Source: Rhizobium sp. Q54
GTDB taxonomy: Bacteria > Bacteroidota > Bacteroidia > Flavobacteriales > Flavobacteriaceae
NCBI GenBank assembly: GCA_943328505.2
Contig: CALQAH020000025.1
Coordinates: 1 to 32,983 of the forward strand
DNA: 32,983 nt
Direction of reading: 5' to 3'
Shown: positions 24,617 to 32,983 of the stretch, in pieces
Layout: every line of letters starts with the position of its first letter
How positions within the stretch are numbered: position 1 is the first letter of the stretch
Translations under genes and position numbers: made by a program
The notes under the pieces: generated by a model
The model's input: only the letters and a program-made list of their open reading frames with translations
Database searches by the model: none
Told to the model about the DNA's origin: nothing

Positions 24617-25900
24617 ATGACAATACAAGAAATTCACAGTCTTTTTTTAAAATGCACTTCGGTAACTATAGATACTAGAAAGATAACAATGCATTCGCTA
24701 TTTATTGCTTTAAAAGGAGAAAGATATGATGCAAACGCTTTTGCGAAAGAAGCTCTAGAAAAAGGCGCTACTTATGTGATAATAGACAATCCGGATTATT
24801 GTATTAATGAAAAAACAATTCTTGTTGAGGATAGTCTAAAAACCCTGCAAGAATTAGCAAAATTCCATCGGAGCTATTTAAAACTTCCAATTATTGCTCT
24901 TACTGGGAGTAACGGTAAAACAACAACCAAAGAGTTAATACAGGTTGTTTTATCAAAAAGTTATAATACCAAAGCTACTGTAGGAAACTTAAATAATCAC
25001 ATTGGAGTTCCTCTTACATTACTTACCTTTTCAAAAGAAACCCAAATCGGAATAGTTGAAATGGGTGCCAATCACCAAAAAGAAATTGAATTTTTATGTG
25101 CTATTGCTCAACCAGATTATGGCTATATCACCAATTTTGGAAAGGCACATTTAGAAGGATTTGGTGGAGTCGAAGGGGTAATAAAAGGTAAAAGTGAAAT
25201 GTATCAGTATTTGATAAATTCAACAAAAGAAGTCTTTGTTAATCTAGACGATACCATTCAGGAAGAGAAAACAAGAAGGTTAACACGTTATACATTTAGC
25301 CAAAAAGACCATGCAGCTTCTGTATTTATTGATGCTATAACTGCCAATCCATTTGTGACTATTCAAACATTGGGAAATGAAATCAAATCTCATTTAATAG
25401 GATTGTATAACGCAAATAATATTAATGCAGCCATAACAATAGGCAATCATTTTGGTGTCTCAATTCAACACATTAAAGAAGCCATTGAAAGTTATATTCC
25501 TGATAACAATCGATCACAAATGATTGTCAAAGGCACAAATGAAATTATTTTAGATGCCTATAATGCCAATCCGAGTAGTATGGCTGTGGCACTAGAAAAT
25601 TTTATTCAATTGGATAAATCGAATAAAGTTATAATTATTGGGGATATGTTTGAATTGGGACAAGAAAGCATTCAAGAGCATAATGCTATAGTAGAAATGT
25701 TGGCCAATCAAGCTACAATTCAATGTTATTTTGTAGGTAAAGATTTTTATGCCAATCTAAAAGAACAATCTAATTTTCACTTTTATAATTCTTTTGAAGA
25801 TTTTAGTCAGTCATTTTCTAATGTTCTGACTGAAAAAACAACGATACTTATCAAAGGATCACGTGGGATGGCTTTGGAACGAACATTGGAATATTTATAA
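24617..25900 (+). CDS. murF: UDP-N-acetylmuramoyl-tripeptide--D-alanyl-D-alanine ligase
   Basis: A 427-residue Mur ligase, the last cytoplasmic step of the peptidoglycan stem peptide, adding D-Ala-D-Ala to UDP-MurNAc-tripeptide with ATP. N-terminal substrate domain: VTIDTRKITMHSLFIALKGE. The ATP-binding P-loop is GSNGKTTTKE with Lys101. The central domain has TVGNLNNHIGVPLTLL, EMGANHQKEI and NFGKAHLEGFGG. The C-terminal domain shows ILDAYNANPSSMAVALENF, then IIGDMFELGQ, and ends IKGSRGMALERTLEYL. It begins only 14 bases after the gldJ terminator. The adjacency with gldJ is, as I recall, conserved in Flavobacterium. The stop is followed by a hairpin terminator at 25936. Confidence 0.96.
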   Translation: MTIQEIHSLFLKCTSVTIDTRKITMHSLFIALKGERYDANAFAKEALEKGATYVIIDNPDYCINEKTILVEDSLKTLQELAKFHRSYLKLPIIALTGSNGKTTTKELIQVVLSKSYNTKATVGNLNNHIGVPLTLLTFSKETQIGIVEMGANHQKEIEFLCAIAQPDYGYITNFGKAHLEGFGGVEGVIKGKSEMYQYLINSTKEVFVNLDDTIQEEKTRRLTRYTFSQKDHAASVFIDAITANPFVTIQTLGNEIKSHLIGLYNANNINAAITIGNHFGVSIQHIKEAIESYIPDNNRSQMIVKGTNEIILDAYNANPSSMAVALENFIQLDKSNKVIIIGDMFELGQESIQEHNAIVEMLANQATIQCYFVGKDFYANLKEQSNFHFYNSFEDFSQSFSNVLTEKTTILIKGSRGMALERTLEYL

Positions 25901-25935
25901 ATATAAAACTCTTTAAGAAACTGGAAAGTTTTTTT

Positions 25936-25961
25936 AGGGATTAACTTCGTTGATCCTTTTT
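25936..25961 (+). terminator. Predicted terminator after murF
   Basis: GGATTAAC (25938-25945), loop TTC, GTTGATCC (25949-25956) pairs over 8 bases with one G-T pair, extendable by two, followed by five T (25957-25961). It lies 35 bases downstream of the murF stop. Confidence 0.65.
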
Positions 25962-26062
25962 GGTAGCCTTGCACAAGAAAAACTCAACTTGCTTTCAGCA
26001 AGTATTTTTTTTCATTCTAGTAATCTAGACGAAAGTAAACTTACGACGCTTTATAGAATAAA

Positions 26063-26090
26063 AAAAACCGAAACAAATGTTTCGGTTTTT
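26063..26090. terminator. Strong hairpin terminator, usable on both strands
   Basis: AAAAACCGAAAC (26063-26074), loop AAAT, GTTTCGGTTTTT (26079-26090). Its A run on the left gives eight or so T on the minus strand; the right arm ends in five T on the plus strand. No confirmed gene feeds it on either strand. Confidence 0.75.
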
Positions 26091-26166
26091 ATAGTGGGCG
26101 ATGAGGGATTAACTTCGTTTTTCCCTCAAAGCTACGCTTTGAAAATAGCAAATCAGCTAAATAAAA

Positions 26167-26195
26167 AAAGCAAGCTATTTTATTTAGCTTGCTTT
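26167..26195 (-). terminator. Hairpin terminator, minus-oriented
   Basis: AAAGCAAGCTA (26167-26177), loop TTTTATT, TAGCTTGCTTT (26185-26195). The A run at 26163-26169 gives a T run on the minus strand. No gene upstream of it on the minus strand is apparent, apart from GTGGGCGAT at 26208. Confidence 0.7.
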
Positions 26196-26452
26196 ACTAT
26201 TTATTCGTGGGCGATATAGATTTATCTTCAAATCAAATGTTGGATTTTCTGGAATTTTTTATTGAGGAAATGTCATAAATAATAACCTTTAAATTTCTTT
26301 ATAGGTTTTTGGAACGACAATTTAAGCCATTGATTTAATTTTAAAATCAAATGCTTTATTATTTAACTTTTTAATTGAAGAAATGTTAATTTATTTTTTA
26401 TCGATTTAAACTTTTATAAGGTATTTCGATTAATTTTATTTAAGTTAAATTG

Positions 26453-29400
26453 TTAAAAAATAATTTTTCTATAAACAACAACTCCATTGAGAAGTTTAAT
26501 TTTTAAGATGTAAGTGTTATTTTTTTTCAAGTTTGGGATTTCAATTGAATTGCCGTCTATATTGTTTGTAGAATTTATTTTTCTTCCTAAAATATCATAA
26601 ACAGTTACTTGGGATAATGTTTGTATATAAGATTTGATGTTTATATTATTGTCAGTCCATATACTTATTGAGCTGATATCAAAATCATTACCATTATTTA
26701 AATTTATATCATTATATCTAATCAAAAATCTATCTGTAAAATTTCCGATGGCAGAAGAAAATATATAGGGATTTAGTTTTAAATTATGAATTATATTTGT
26801 GTATTTATCTTCAAGAAAAATATCCTGACTACTGTTACTGAATAATCCATCGGTCAAGGCTAATGCTATGGTATATATGCCGCTCTCTAACACATCAAAA
26901 CCCAAAGGGACTAAATCATTATTATCAAAGGGCACTGCTCTTCCTTGTATTATATACTTATTTTCTCCATCTATGGTATATAGTTTAAATGTATTGTTAC
27001 TTTTCGTCATTGCATCATATAAATTATCGCTTTGCATTGTCGCTCCTGAAACATAGCCAAACATTGTCCTTCCGCCAGGTTGTTCTTGTTTAAGAATATC
27101 AAGCCAAATTCTATTAAATTCTTGGTTATTAATTGCTGTAGTTGGATTTACAATTCTAAAAAAATTAGTTCCAGTTGAATTTGTATACGATTTATTTCGA
27201 AGATTATTTGTAAAATTTACATTTGTACTTGATGCTGTACCATCAATCATAGTTACAAAAAAACCTTGTCCTGCGCCTAAAAAATAATCAGGATTTGAGT
27301 TTGCTAAATTTCCAGTTAAATTAAATGGTATATAATCTAATGGGTTGTAGTTATATCCAAAATTTTCATAAAAAGGTGAATTTATTAATGATGATGGTAA
27401 GAAGCCATGTGTCCAGATATAAAGAGCACCTGTTAGAACCGAATAGTTATTTGTTAAAAAATCTCTGGAGCTAATAGAAGAAGGATAAGGATTGCCAATT
27501 AAATTCCAATTATCATCCAAATTTGTTACCTGAACACCATTAGAAAGAAAATAATTGCTTCCCGTATTATTTCCTCTAGTGATAGTGGTGCTAATATCAC
27601 CATTTCTTGGCAAACCAAAGAAAGGGACTTCTAAGTTTTGATTAATAGTATTATTAAAAGAGCTTGGACCTCTAATGATATATCCTTGCGCTGCGTTCAT
27701 AATTCCTGATGCCGATTGCCAGTTGCCCTGTGTGCCATTCGAATTAATAACGGTGGTATTCCATAAATATTTAAAACCATCTGATGGATGACTGCTTAGG
27801 TTAAAACTGTTTACTGGAGAAGACCAATACACATAGTCTGATTTTCTTTGTTGTGCTATTCTTTTATAAGTAATGTTCCCGGTATTTAGTATATTATTAA
27901 CTTGTATTAAACTAGCATTATTTTCAAATGTTGCGGTGCCCGCTATATTTTTGAATTCGTCTCGAACTCTTAAAATTTCACCGCTATTTACTAAAAGATT
28001 TCCTCCGTAAATCGTTAGATCATTGTAAACATCCACAACACCTCCTAGTGTTTTAGTGCTACTTCCCGAAAGCTCTAAAAAGCCATAATCATAGTCATTT
28101 GTCTTGTTTGTAGTAGCTATTACTTGCGTTGACCCTGAATATTCAACAATACTATTATCATTGATGTCGTGAGTTGAATAGTTTGTTGGGAAAGAATTAG
28201 TTCCGCCAATTTTTAATTTGGCGCTATCAGCAATAGATAGAGTGCCGCCAACACTTCCTCTATTAATAGTCTTATCAACAATGTCAAAAACACCAGTAGT
28301 AACAGAAAGGTTTCCATTTGCCGTTTTATTGTTTTGTAAAGTGATTGTATTCCCATTGTTTATGGTTAAGTTGTTTAATACTGTAGTTGTTGTTGGTAAT
28401 TCAACATCAGTAGTTAGTCCAACTGTATGTGTGCTATAGAGGACATTAAATGAAGTTCCTAAAGGTGTTGCAGAAATGGTTCCGCCAGTTCTATCAATCG
28501 TGCTTCCATTTGACATACTAAATGACTGACTATTTAAATTAAAGAGTCCGTTTTTTAAATACAATGTACTCCCAATTGATTTCGCACTTTGTAATGTTAC
28601 TCCAGTAGGATTGTTTATAGTTAAGGTTTTTAAGAATGTTCCAGTTGAAGGCCAAGGACTATATCCCGAAAGACTTCCGCAAGTTCCATTTATAGTAAAT
28701 TGAGCAGTTGTCCCATTATATATTTCGTGCAAAGCTGTTGGGCCTGATGTTGATTTGTAGTAAAACCTATTTCTAACAGCACCAGTATTATCATGAACTA
28801 AAATAGTGCTGTAAGTTTGCTCAATACCGTTTCCAAGAAAAAACACACCACATTCACATAGAGTTGAAGATACAAAACCAGACCATGTGCCACCAGATAT
28901 GTTTAAATCTTTCTCAACTTCTATTTTTACTATGCTTGTATTGTCCAAAGAGCTACTGTTCCATGCAAAAGAACCACCAGATTGTATAAAATTTCCTTTA
29001 ACTCTTATTATATGAGTACCTCCAACAGTACCTCCATTTTTGAGGTAAAAATTACCGCCACTCAGCTTAAAATCATTTCTAACCGTCATGGTATTGCTAG
29101 TATTGTCATTGTAAGTAAGTGAACTAGCGTTTCCACTTTCTAGCCAAACATCCCAAAAACTTTGATTAAGATTAGTTTGCAAACTATTTTTAATTTTTAA
29201 AATTGACCCATCTTTCCATGTTATTGTTGGTAAAGAACCTCCAGCTACATTGTGCTCATATACTCCTGTACTTTCACATTCCACAGTTGCACCTGAATTT
29301 ATTGTCATAGTAGATGAAGATGACGTTCTTTCGTATGTGCCATTAATGATTAAATCGGTTCCAGATCCAGTTCCATTTACAATTGTTAGCCATCCTGATG

Positions 29401-29695
29401 CTAAAACTATTTTTCCTCCTAAATCTATGGTAGTTTGATCGATGGAAGTGTCTGAATTGATAGTAACGGTATGTCCATTGCGAATAGTAATCGCTCCATC
29501 GGTATTTAAAGGGAATTGACCAGAAGTAGCACTTACCCAACTTGTTCCATTAAATCTTTCCCACGTAATGAAATCACTCCATGATCCTGACTGTTTTGAT
29601 CGGTACGCTGTTTGAGCAAATAATAGTGTTGGTAACAGAATTAAAATCTGAAAACAAATTCTTAAACAAATACCTTTTTTTGATACCTCACTCAT
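26453..29695 (-). CDS. Large secreted protein with T9SS type A sorting domain
   Basis: A 1080-residue exported protein. The start at 29695 gives a signal peptide (MSEVSKKGICLRICFQILIL, ending LLFAQ) and is preceded by AAAAAGGAAT, a possible ribosome site; the longer reading from 29740 adds 15 residues of mixed character. The mature protein first shows SGSWSDFITWERFNGTSWVSA and NGHTVTINSDTSIDQTTIDL, then many short repeats of the type LTINNPTGVTL and LSGSSTKTLGG, suggesting a long parallel beta-helix or adhesin-like stalk. Later parts hold Trp/Asn-rich segments (DNWNLIGNPYPSSISSRDF). The last about 72 residues, ISIWTDNNINIKSYIQT with VTVYDILGRKI, read as a T9SS type A sorting domain, so PorU and PorV are likely to process it. 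Substrate or partner unknown. Divergent from the next gene. Confidence 0.88.
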   Translation of the reverse strand: MSEVSKKGICLRICFQILILLPTLLFAQTAYRSKQSGSWSDFITWERFNGTSWVSATSGQFPLNTDGAITIRNGHTVTINSDTSIDQTTIDLGGKIVLASGWLTIVNGTGSGTDLIINGTYERTSSSSTMTINSGATVECESTGVYEHNVAGGSLPTITWKDGSILKIKNSLQTNLNQSFWDVWLESGNASSLTYNDNTSNTMTVRNDFKLSGGNFYLKNGGTVGGTHIIRVKGNFIQSGGSFAWNSSSLDNTSIVKIEVEKDLNISGGTWSGFVSSTLCECGVFFLGNGIEQTYSTILVHDNTGAVRNRFYYKSTSGPTALHEIYNGTTAQFTINGTCGSLSGYSPWPSTGTFLKTLTINNPTGVTLQSAKSIGSTLYLKNGLFNLNSQSFSMSNGSTIDRTGGTISATPLGTSFNVLYSTHTVGLTTDVELPTTTTVLNNLTINNGNTITLQNNKTANGNLSVTTGVFDIVDKTINRGSVGGTLSIADSAKLKIGGTNSFPTNYSTHDINDNSIVEYSGSTQVIATTNKTNDYDYGFLELSGSSTKTLGGVVDVYNDLTIYGGNLLVNSGEILRVRDEFKNIAGTATFENNASLIQVNNILNTGNITYKRIAQQRKSDYVYWSSPVNSFNLSSHPSDGFKYLWNTTVINSNGTQGNWQSASGIMNAAQGYIIRGPSSFNNTINQNLEVPFFGLPRNGDISTTITRGNNTGSNYFLSNGVQVTNLDDNWNLIGNPYPSSISSRDFLTNNYSVLTGALYIWTHGFLPSSLINSPFYENFGYNYNPLDYIPFNLTGNLANSNPDYFLGAGQGFFVTMIDGTASSTNVNFTNNLRNKSYTNSTGTNFFRIVNPTTAINNQEFNRIWLDILKQEQPGGRTMFGYVSGATMQSDNLYDAMTKSNNTFKLYTIDGENKYIIQGRAVPFDNNDLVPLGFDVLESGIYTIALALTDGLFSNSSQDIFLEDKYTNIIHNLKLNPYIFSSAIGNFTDRFLIRYNDINLNNGNDFDISSISIWTDNNINIKSYIQTLSQVTVYDILGRKINSTNNIDGNSIEIPNLKKNNTYILKIKLLNGVVVYRKIIF

Positions 29696-29880
29696 ATTCC
29701 TTTTTATTATAAAATTAAATAACCAAAAAATAAAATACACAGTGTGGGGCGCTTGATATATAAATTTAATAACTAATGCTTAATTTCAGAGAAAAAAAAT
29801 ATTTAATTTAATTTTGTAATCAATTGTAATGATGATTCTTTACTATTTTAGCGCTTTATTTTGTATATACTAAATTAATT

Positions 29881-32800
29881 ATGAAAAAAAATATAGTTAT
29901 TTCATTGATCCTTTTGTTAAATGGTTTAAATGGTTTTTCACAAGTTTTTTCAAATTCGACTATTTCTGCTGCGGGTTCATGGAATGGAACATTAACAAAA
30001 ACAGTAACGGTTTCAGGGCTTTCAAATTTGAATGCCGGAATTTTTGAATTAGTTCAGGTAAACCTTCATATGGGGGATGATGCTAATACTAGAAATTACA
30101 ATACCTACAAAATAACTTTAACTAAAGGAACCACTTCTATAGATTTAGTAGCAACTGGAGGATTGCCAAATTCTACAGTCAAACAGATAAATACCAAATT
30201 TAGGTTTAATCCATATTTGAGAAGACTTTTCGAGCACGGAGGAACCGCTGAACCATTTAGTATTGGTTATTATCGTTCTCAAGATAATTATACGGCATTT
30301 AATGGTATTGATCCCAATGGGGTATGGACAGTAACAATAACTGAGACCTCTTCAGCCACCGGAGGCCGATTTAACAATGTTGATTTAGTTTTTAAATCTC
30401 CTTATACTGTTCAAGATTATACAACACTTACTAGTTATGATAATTGTTCTACTCCTTATTGTTTAGGAACTGCCGAAATAATAGTAGCATCTAACAATGG
30501 ATTTACAAATCAAACGGGAGATATGTATAATTCTAATACTGCAATATGTGAATGGAATGCCGCCCAAAACAATTCCGCTTGGTTCAAATTTAGAGCAGCC
30601 CAAACTACGGGAAGTATAACCATTTCTGGGATATCAGGAAATTTGCAAATATTAGCAATTGATGCTGGTGCAGACAACAATCCTTGTACGGCAGCAGATA
30701 ATATTTTACTAAATGGCGGCTGTCCCACATTGAGTATTAATGATACGTATTCTAGTCCACAATACACTAATGGTTCTACAAAAAATAATCAACTGAATTT
30801 AAGCGGATTAACTGTTGGTGAATTTTATTATTTTATCGTTGATGGAACTAGTTCTTCGGTTTCCCCATTTTATATTGAGACAATCGGCACTTCATTTGAT
30901 TGCTCTAATTGTGACCTAAATGTTACCTTAGGAAGCAATAGTCCAGTTTGTGCAAATGGGACATTAAATCTAACTTGTAATGATGGTGCAAGTTGGTCTT
31001 GGACTGGTCCAAACGGTTTTACTAGTGATAGTCAAAATCCAACCTTGAATAACGTAACGTCTTTGGCTTCTGGAACTTATACTGTGGCTATTACAGATAA
31101 TAACGGTTGTACAGATACTAAATCAATAGATGTAGTAGTAAATTCTTCTGTAACTCCTACCTTTAACACCCCAAGCCCAGTTTGTATTGGTTCAACATTA
31201 AACCCGCTGCCAACAACTTCAAACAATGGAATTCAAGGTGTCTGGACTCCAAATTTGAATAACTCAGCAACAACAGATTACACATTTACACCTAATCTAG
31301 GTCAATGTGCTTCAACTACTACGCTAACCATAACAGTTAATAATTGTGATTTTGGTGCTTATGCTACTGCAGTTTGGATGGATGATTGTACCGATCTTGG
31401 CGATGGCAAATTTTATAATACGACAGGAGTTGGAGCTGATTTAGTTAATCAAGAACCTGGTAATACTTTTATTAAAGATTTTGGGGTGCATGTAGAAAAC
31501 TCTTCCACTTTAATTTTTAGAGGTGGTGAAGTGAAAACCTATAAAAACGGCGGTACTAATGTTTGTGGTGCTAAAATGTATTATAGATATTATTTAAACT
31601 CTTCGACAGCTGGTGCTTTCACCTCTAGAAATTTAGCTTTTTTCAGTGATTGTAATACAGGTACAAGTGAATTTATTAATGGAGGTGGGCCTTGTGTTGC
31701 GGGTCAGCAAAAATGGCAATGTGTATCGCAACCTGGATGTGATGCTCCTATAAATTTGACTACAGTTCCTCCTGGCGATTATACATTGGAAGTTTACTAT
31801 GATGTAACTGGCGATTTTAATCCTCCCACTCAATGTGATGATACTATCATTTTAAATAACGGAGGGACAAACTATAAAGCTAATTTTAGTATTATAGCTG
31901 TACCAACATTGACTAATACTAATCCAACAACTTGTAATGGTTCAGACGGTAGTATTACTATTTCAGGCTTAACATCTAATGAAGTTTATTCTATAAGTTA
32001 CACCTTCAATACAGCAGCTGTTGGGCCAAATAATTATACTTCAAATAATAATGGGGAAGTTCTAATTTCAAATTTGGGGATTGGTACATATTCAGGTTTT
32101 AGCTTTGTTATTAATAGTTGTACTACTGCTTTAACCTCTAGCGTAACATTACAAAATCCAGTTATAACACCAGTTTTTAGCACTCCTAATCCTTATTGTT
32201 ATGGTGCTAACGTTCCGTCAACAGTTTTGCCTACTACTTCAAACAATGGTATTACAGGAAGTTGGTTGCCAGCTATAAATAATACTGCAACTACAAACTA
32301 TACTTTCACACCTGATGCAGGACAATGTGCCACGACTACCAATTTAACTGTTGTGATTAATCCAGAGATAACAGGAATAACAAACTCAAATCCAAATACG
32401 GTTTGTAATGCAGGTTCATCAAGTTGTACGCCAACAGGTACAAATGTGGTAATCAATGAAGTGATGCATTTTCCAATAACAGCTCAAGGATTGGTAGCCA
32501 ATGGAACTGAATATATAGAACTTTATAATCCGACCTGTTCTCCTGTAAATTTATCATGTTATACTATTGCTACAGCAGCAAGACCAAATTCCAATCCGGG
32601 TAGTACTCTTTCTAGAGGAGGCACGGTATTAATTCCTTCCGGAACTATCTTATCGCCAAAATCGCATTATGTTATAGGTACTTCTACTTCATCATCAAAT
32701 CTTGCAAATATTGATTATAATACCACTTTGACTTCTAATTATTGTTCTATCAATCTATTTGTATTAGCCAATGGAGATGGTTGGGTTGCCTTAAACGATG

Positions 32801-32983
32801 CAAGCGGAACTCCAGTGGATGCAATCTATTGGACGGTTGGTGCTAATGAAAGTTCAAAAATAACAACCGATGATGATTTAGATGATGCTCCATGTATTCC
32901 TTCGTCATTAGGTGCATGTAATACGAATAGTTTGACATTATTGTCTGCCAAAGACATCTATCTATTAAACCCTTCATTAATCA
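29881..32983 (+). CDS. Giant secreted multidomain protein with lamin-tail domain, 3' end missing
   Basis: An open frame of 1034 codons from the ATG at 29881 to the window end, checked codon by codon over most lines without a stop. Residues 1-21 are a signal peptide. Residues about 23-180 resemble a proprotein-convertase P-like beta-sandwich (DPNGVWTVTITE). About 190-340 is a Cys-containing beta domain like those before peptidases. About 341-421 is an Ig/PKD-like repeat (SPVCANGTLNLTC, SWTGPNGFTS). Residues 425-487 and 763-827 are duplicate domains (TPTFNTPSPVCIGSTL and TPVFSTPNPYCYGAN, both with TTSNNGI and CATT/CAST). Between them (488-674) is a Cys-rich domain I cannot name. From about 854 a lamin-tail domain (VVINEVMHFP, GTEYIELYNPT, YWTV) begins. 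Probably a T9SS client, but the C-terminus is out of view. Confidence 0.9.
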   Translation, partial: MKKNIVISLILLLNGLNGFSQVFSNSTISAAGSWNGTLTKTVTVSGLSNLNAGIFELVQVNLHMGDDANTRNYNTYKITLTKGTTSIDLVATGGLPNSTVKQINTKFRFNPYLRRLFEHGGTAEPFSIGYYRSQDNYTAFNGIDPNGVWTVTITETSSATGGRFNNVDLVFKSPYTVQDYTTLTSYDNCSTPYCLGTAEIIVASNNGFTNQTGDMYNSNTAICEWNAAQNNSAWFKFRAAQTTGSITISGISGNLQILAIDAGADNNPCTAADNILLNGGCPTLSINDTYSSPQYTNGSTKNNQLNLSGLTVGEFYYFIVDGTSSSVSPFYIETIGTSFDCSNCDLNVTLGSNSPVCANGTLNLTCNDGASWSWTGPNGFTSDSQNPTLNNVTSLASGTYTVAITDNNGCTDTKSIDVVVNSSVTPTFNTPSPVCIGSTLNPLPTTSNNGIQGVWTPNLNNSATTDYTFTPNLGQCASTTTLTITVNNCDFGAYATAVWMDDCTDLGDGKFYNTTGVGADLVNQEPGNTFIKDFGVHVENSSTLIFRGGEVKTYKNGGTNVCGAKMYYRYYLNSSTAGAFTSRNLAFFSDCNTGTSEFINGGGPCVAGQQKWQCVSQPGCDAPINLTTVPPGDYTLEVYYDVTGDFNPPTQCDDTIILNNGGTNYKANFSIIAVPTLTNTNPTTCNGSDGSITISGLTSNEVYSISYTFNTAAVGPNNYTSNNNGEVLISNLGIGTYSGFSFVINSCTTALTSSVTLQNPVITPVFSTPNPYCYGANVPSTVLPTTSNNGITGSWLPAINNTATTNYTFTPDAGQCATTTNLTVVINPEITGITNSNPNTVCNAGSSSCTPTGTNVVINEVMHFPITAQGLVANGTEYIELYNPTCSPVNLSCYTIATAARPNSNPGSTLSRGGTVLIPSGTILSPKSHYVIGTSTSSSNLANIDYNTTLTSNYCSINLFVLANGDGWVALNDASGTPVDAIYWTVGANESSKITTDDDLDDAPCIPSSLGACNTNSLTLLSAKDIYLLNPSLI

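Larger units (their letters stand above)
25901..26452. other. Hairpin-dense intergenic region, no supported gene
   Basis: 552 bases with no convincing gene. An open frame at 25950-26219 is made of hairpin sequence and low-complexity codons, and I do not accept it. Seven short perfect or near-perfect hairpins lie between 25936 and 26195 (described separately or in the findings). AGGGATTAACTTCGTT occurs twice (25936-25951, 26104-26119) and GTGGGCGAT occurs twice (26095-26103, 26208-26216), each just after a hairpin. From about 26220 to 26452 the sequence is plain AT-rich DNA with no recognised signal. Confidence 0.7.

Noticed and set aside
25950..26219. 89-codon open frame on the plus strand after murF
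   Set aside because: It is built from several hairpins and a terminator, has no family resemblance and no start signal; it is most likely an accidental frame in structured intergenic DNA.

Overview
The window is AT-rich chromosomal DNA from a member of Bacteroidota, most likely Flavobacteriaceae and close to Flavobacterium. Evidence: type IX secretion (T9SS) and gliding genes (gldJ, porU, porV), a GLPGLI-family protein next to an outer-membrane barrel receptor, proteins with T9SS-type C-terminal or adhesin-like domains, Bacteroidota-type -7 promoter boxes (TAnnTTTG), and weak Shine-Dalgarno signals. The genus is inferred; no rRNA or tRNA gene is visible.

Layout. 1-493: 5' part of a secreted protein of unknown function (minus). 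721-4373: a likely two-gene unit, a GLPGLI protein and a carboxypeptidase-regulatory/plug/beta-barrel outer-membrane protein. 4494-6878: membrane-anchored penicillin acylase family Ntn hydrolase. 6980-14070: housekeeping genes on the plus strand, in order kynurenine 3-monooxygenase (kmo), MazG-like pyrophosphohydrolase, a four-helix-bundle protein, EPSP synthase (aroA), queA, kynureninase (kynU) and an arginase/agmatinase-family hydrolase. A 19-bp perfect inverted repeat separates this convergent run from a minus-strand unit (14135-17370): cdd, then pdhA and pdhC (pyruvate dehydrogenase E1-alpha and E2). 17502-22629 minus: porU then porV, the T9SS sortase and its outer-membrane shuttle. gldJ is divergent from porU and is followed by murF (to 25900). 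25901-26452 is a gene-poor stretch full of small hairpins. 26453-29695 (minus) is a large secreted beta-rich protein with a T9SS sorting domain. 29881-end (plus) is the start of a giant secreted multidomain protein with a lamin-tail domain, cut by the window edge.

How the genes fit together. PorU and PorV process and anchor cargo carrying C-terminal sorting domains, so the 26453-29695 product is a probable client of the same system; the open-ended protein at the right edge may be one too. GldJ is a gliding/T9SS lipoprotein. kmo and kynU are two steps of tryptophan-to-NAD/anthranilate metabolism; the other steps are not here. aroA, queA, murF, cdd and pdhAC are core metabolism.

Most unusual signal. 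Short tandem repeats with a 7-bp unit (AATTCAC / TGTGAAT, AAAATCC, ACAATCT) flank the four-helix-bundle gene in inverted orientation and also lie, in frame, at three places inside aroA, where they encode extra peptides such as IHNSQL. Different degenerate arrays with 8-9 bp periods sit just upstream of queA, kynU and the arginase-family gene. I know of heptanucleotide STRR repeats in cyanobacteria; whether this flavobacterial set has been described I cannot tell. I found no CRISPR array, insertion sequence, phage or recognisable defence system.
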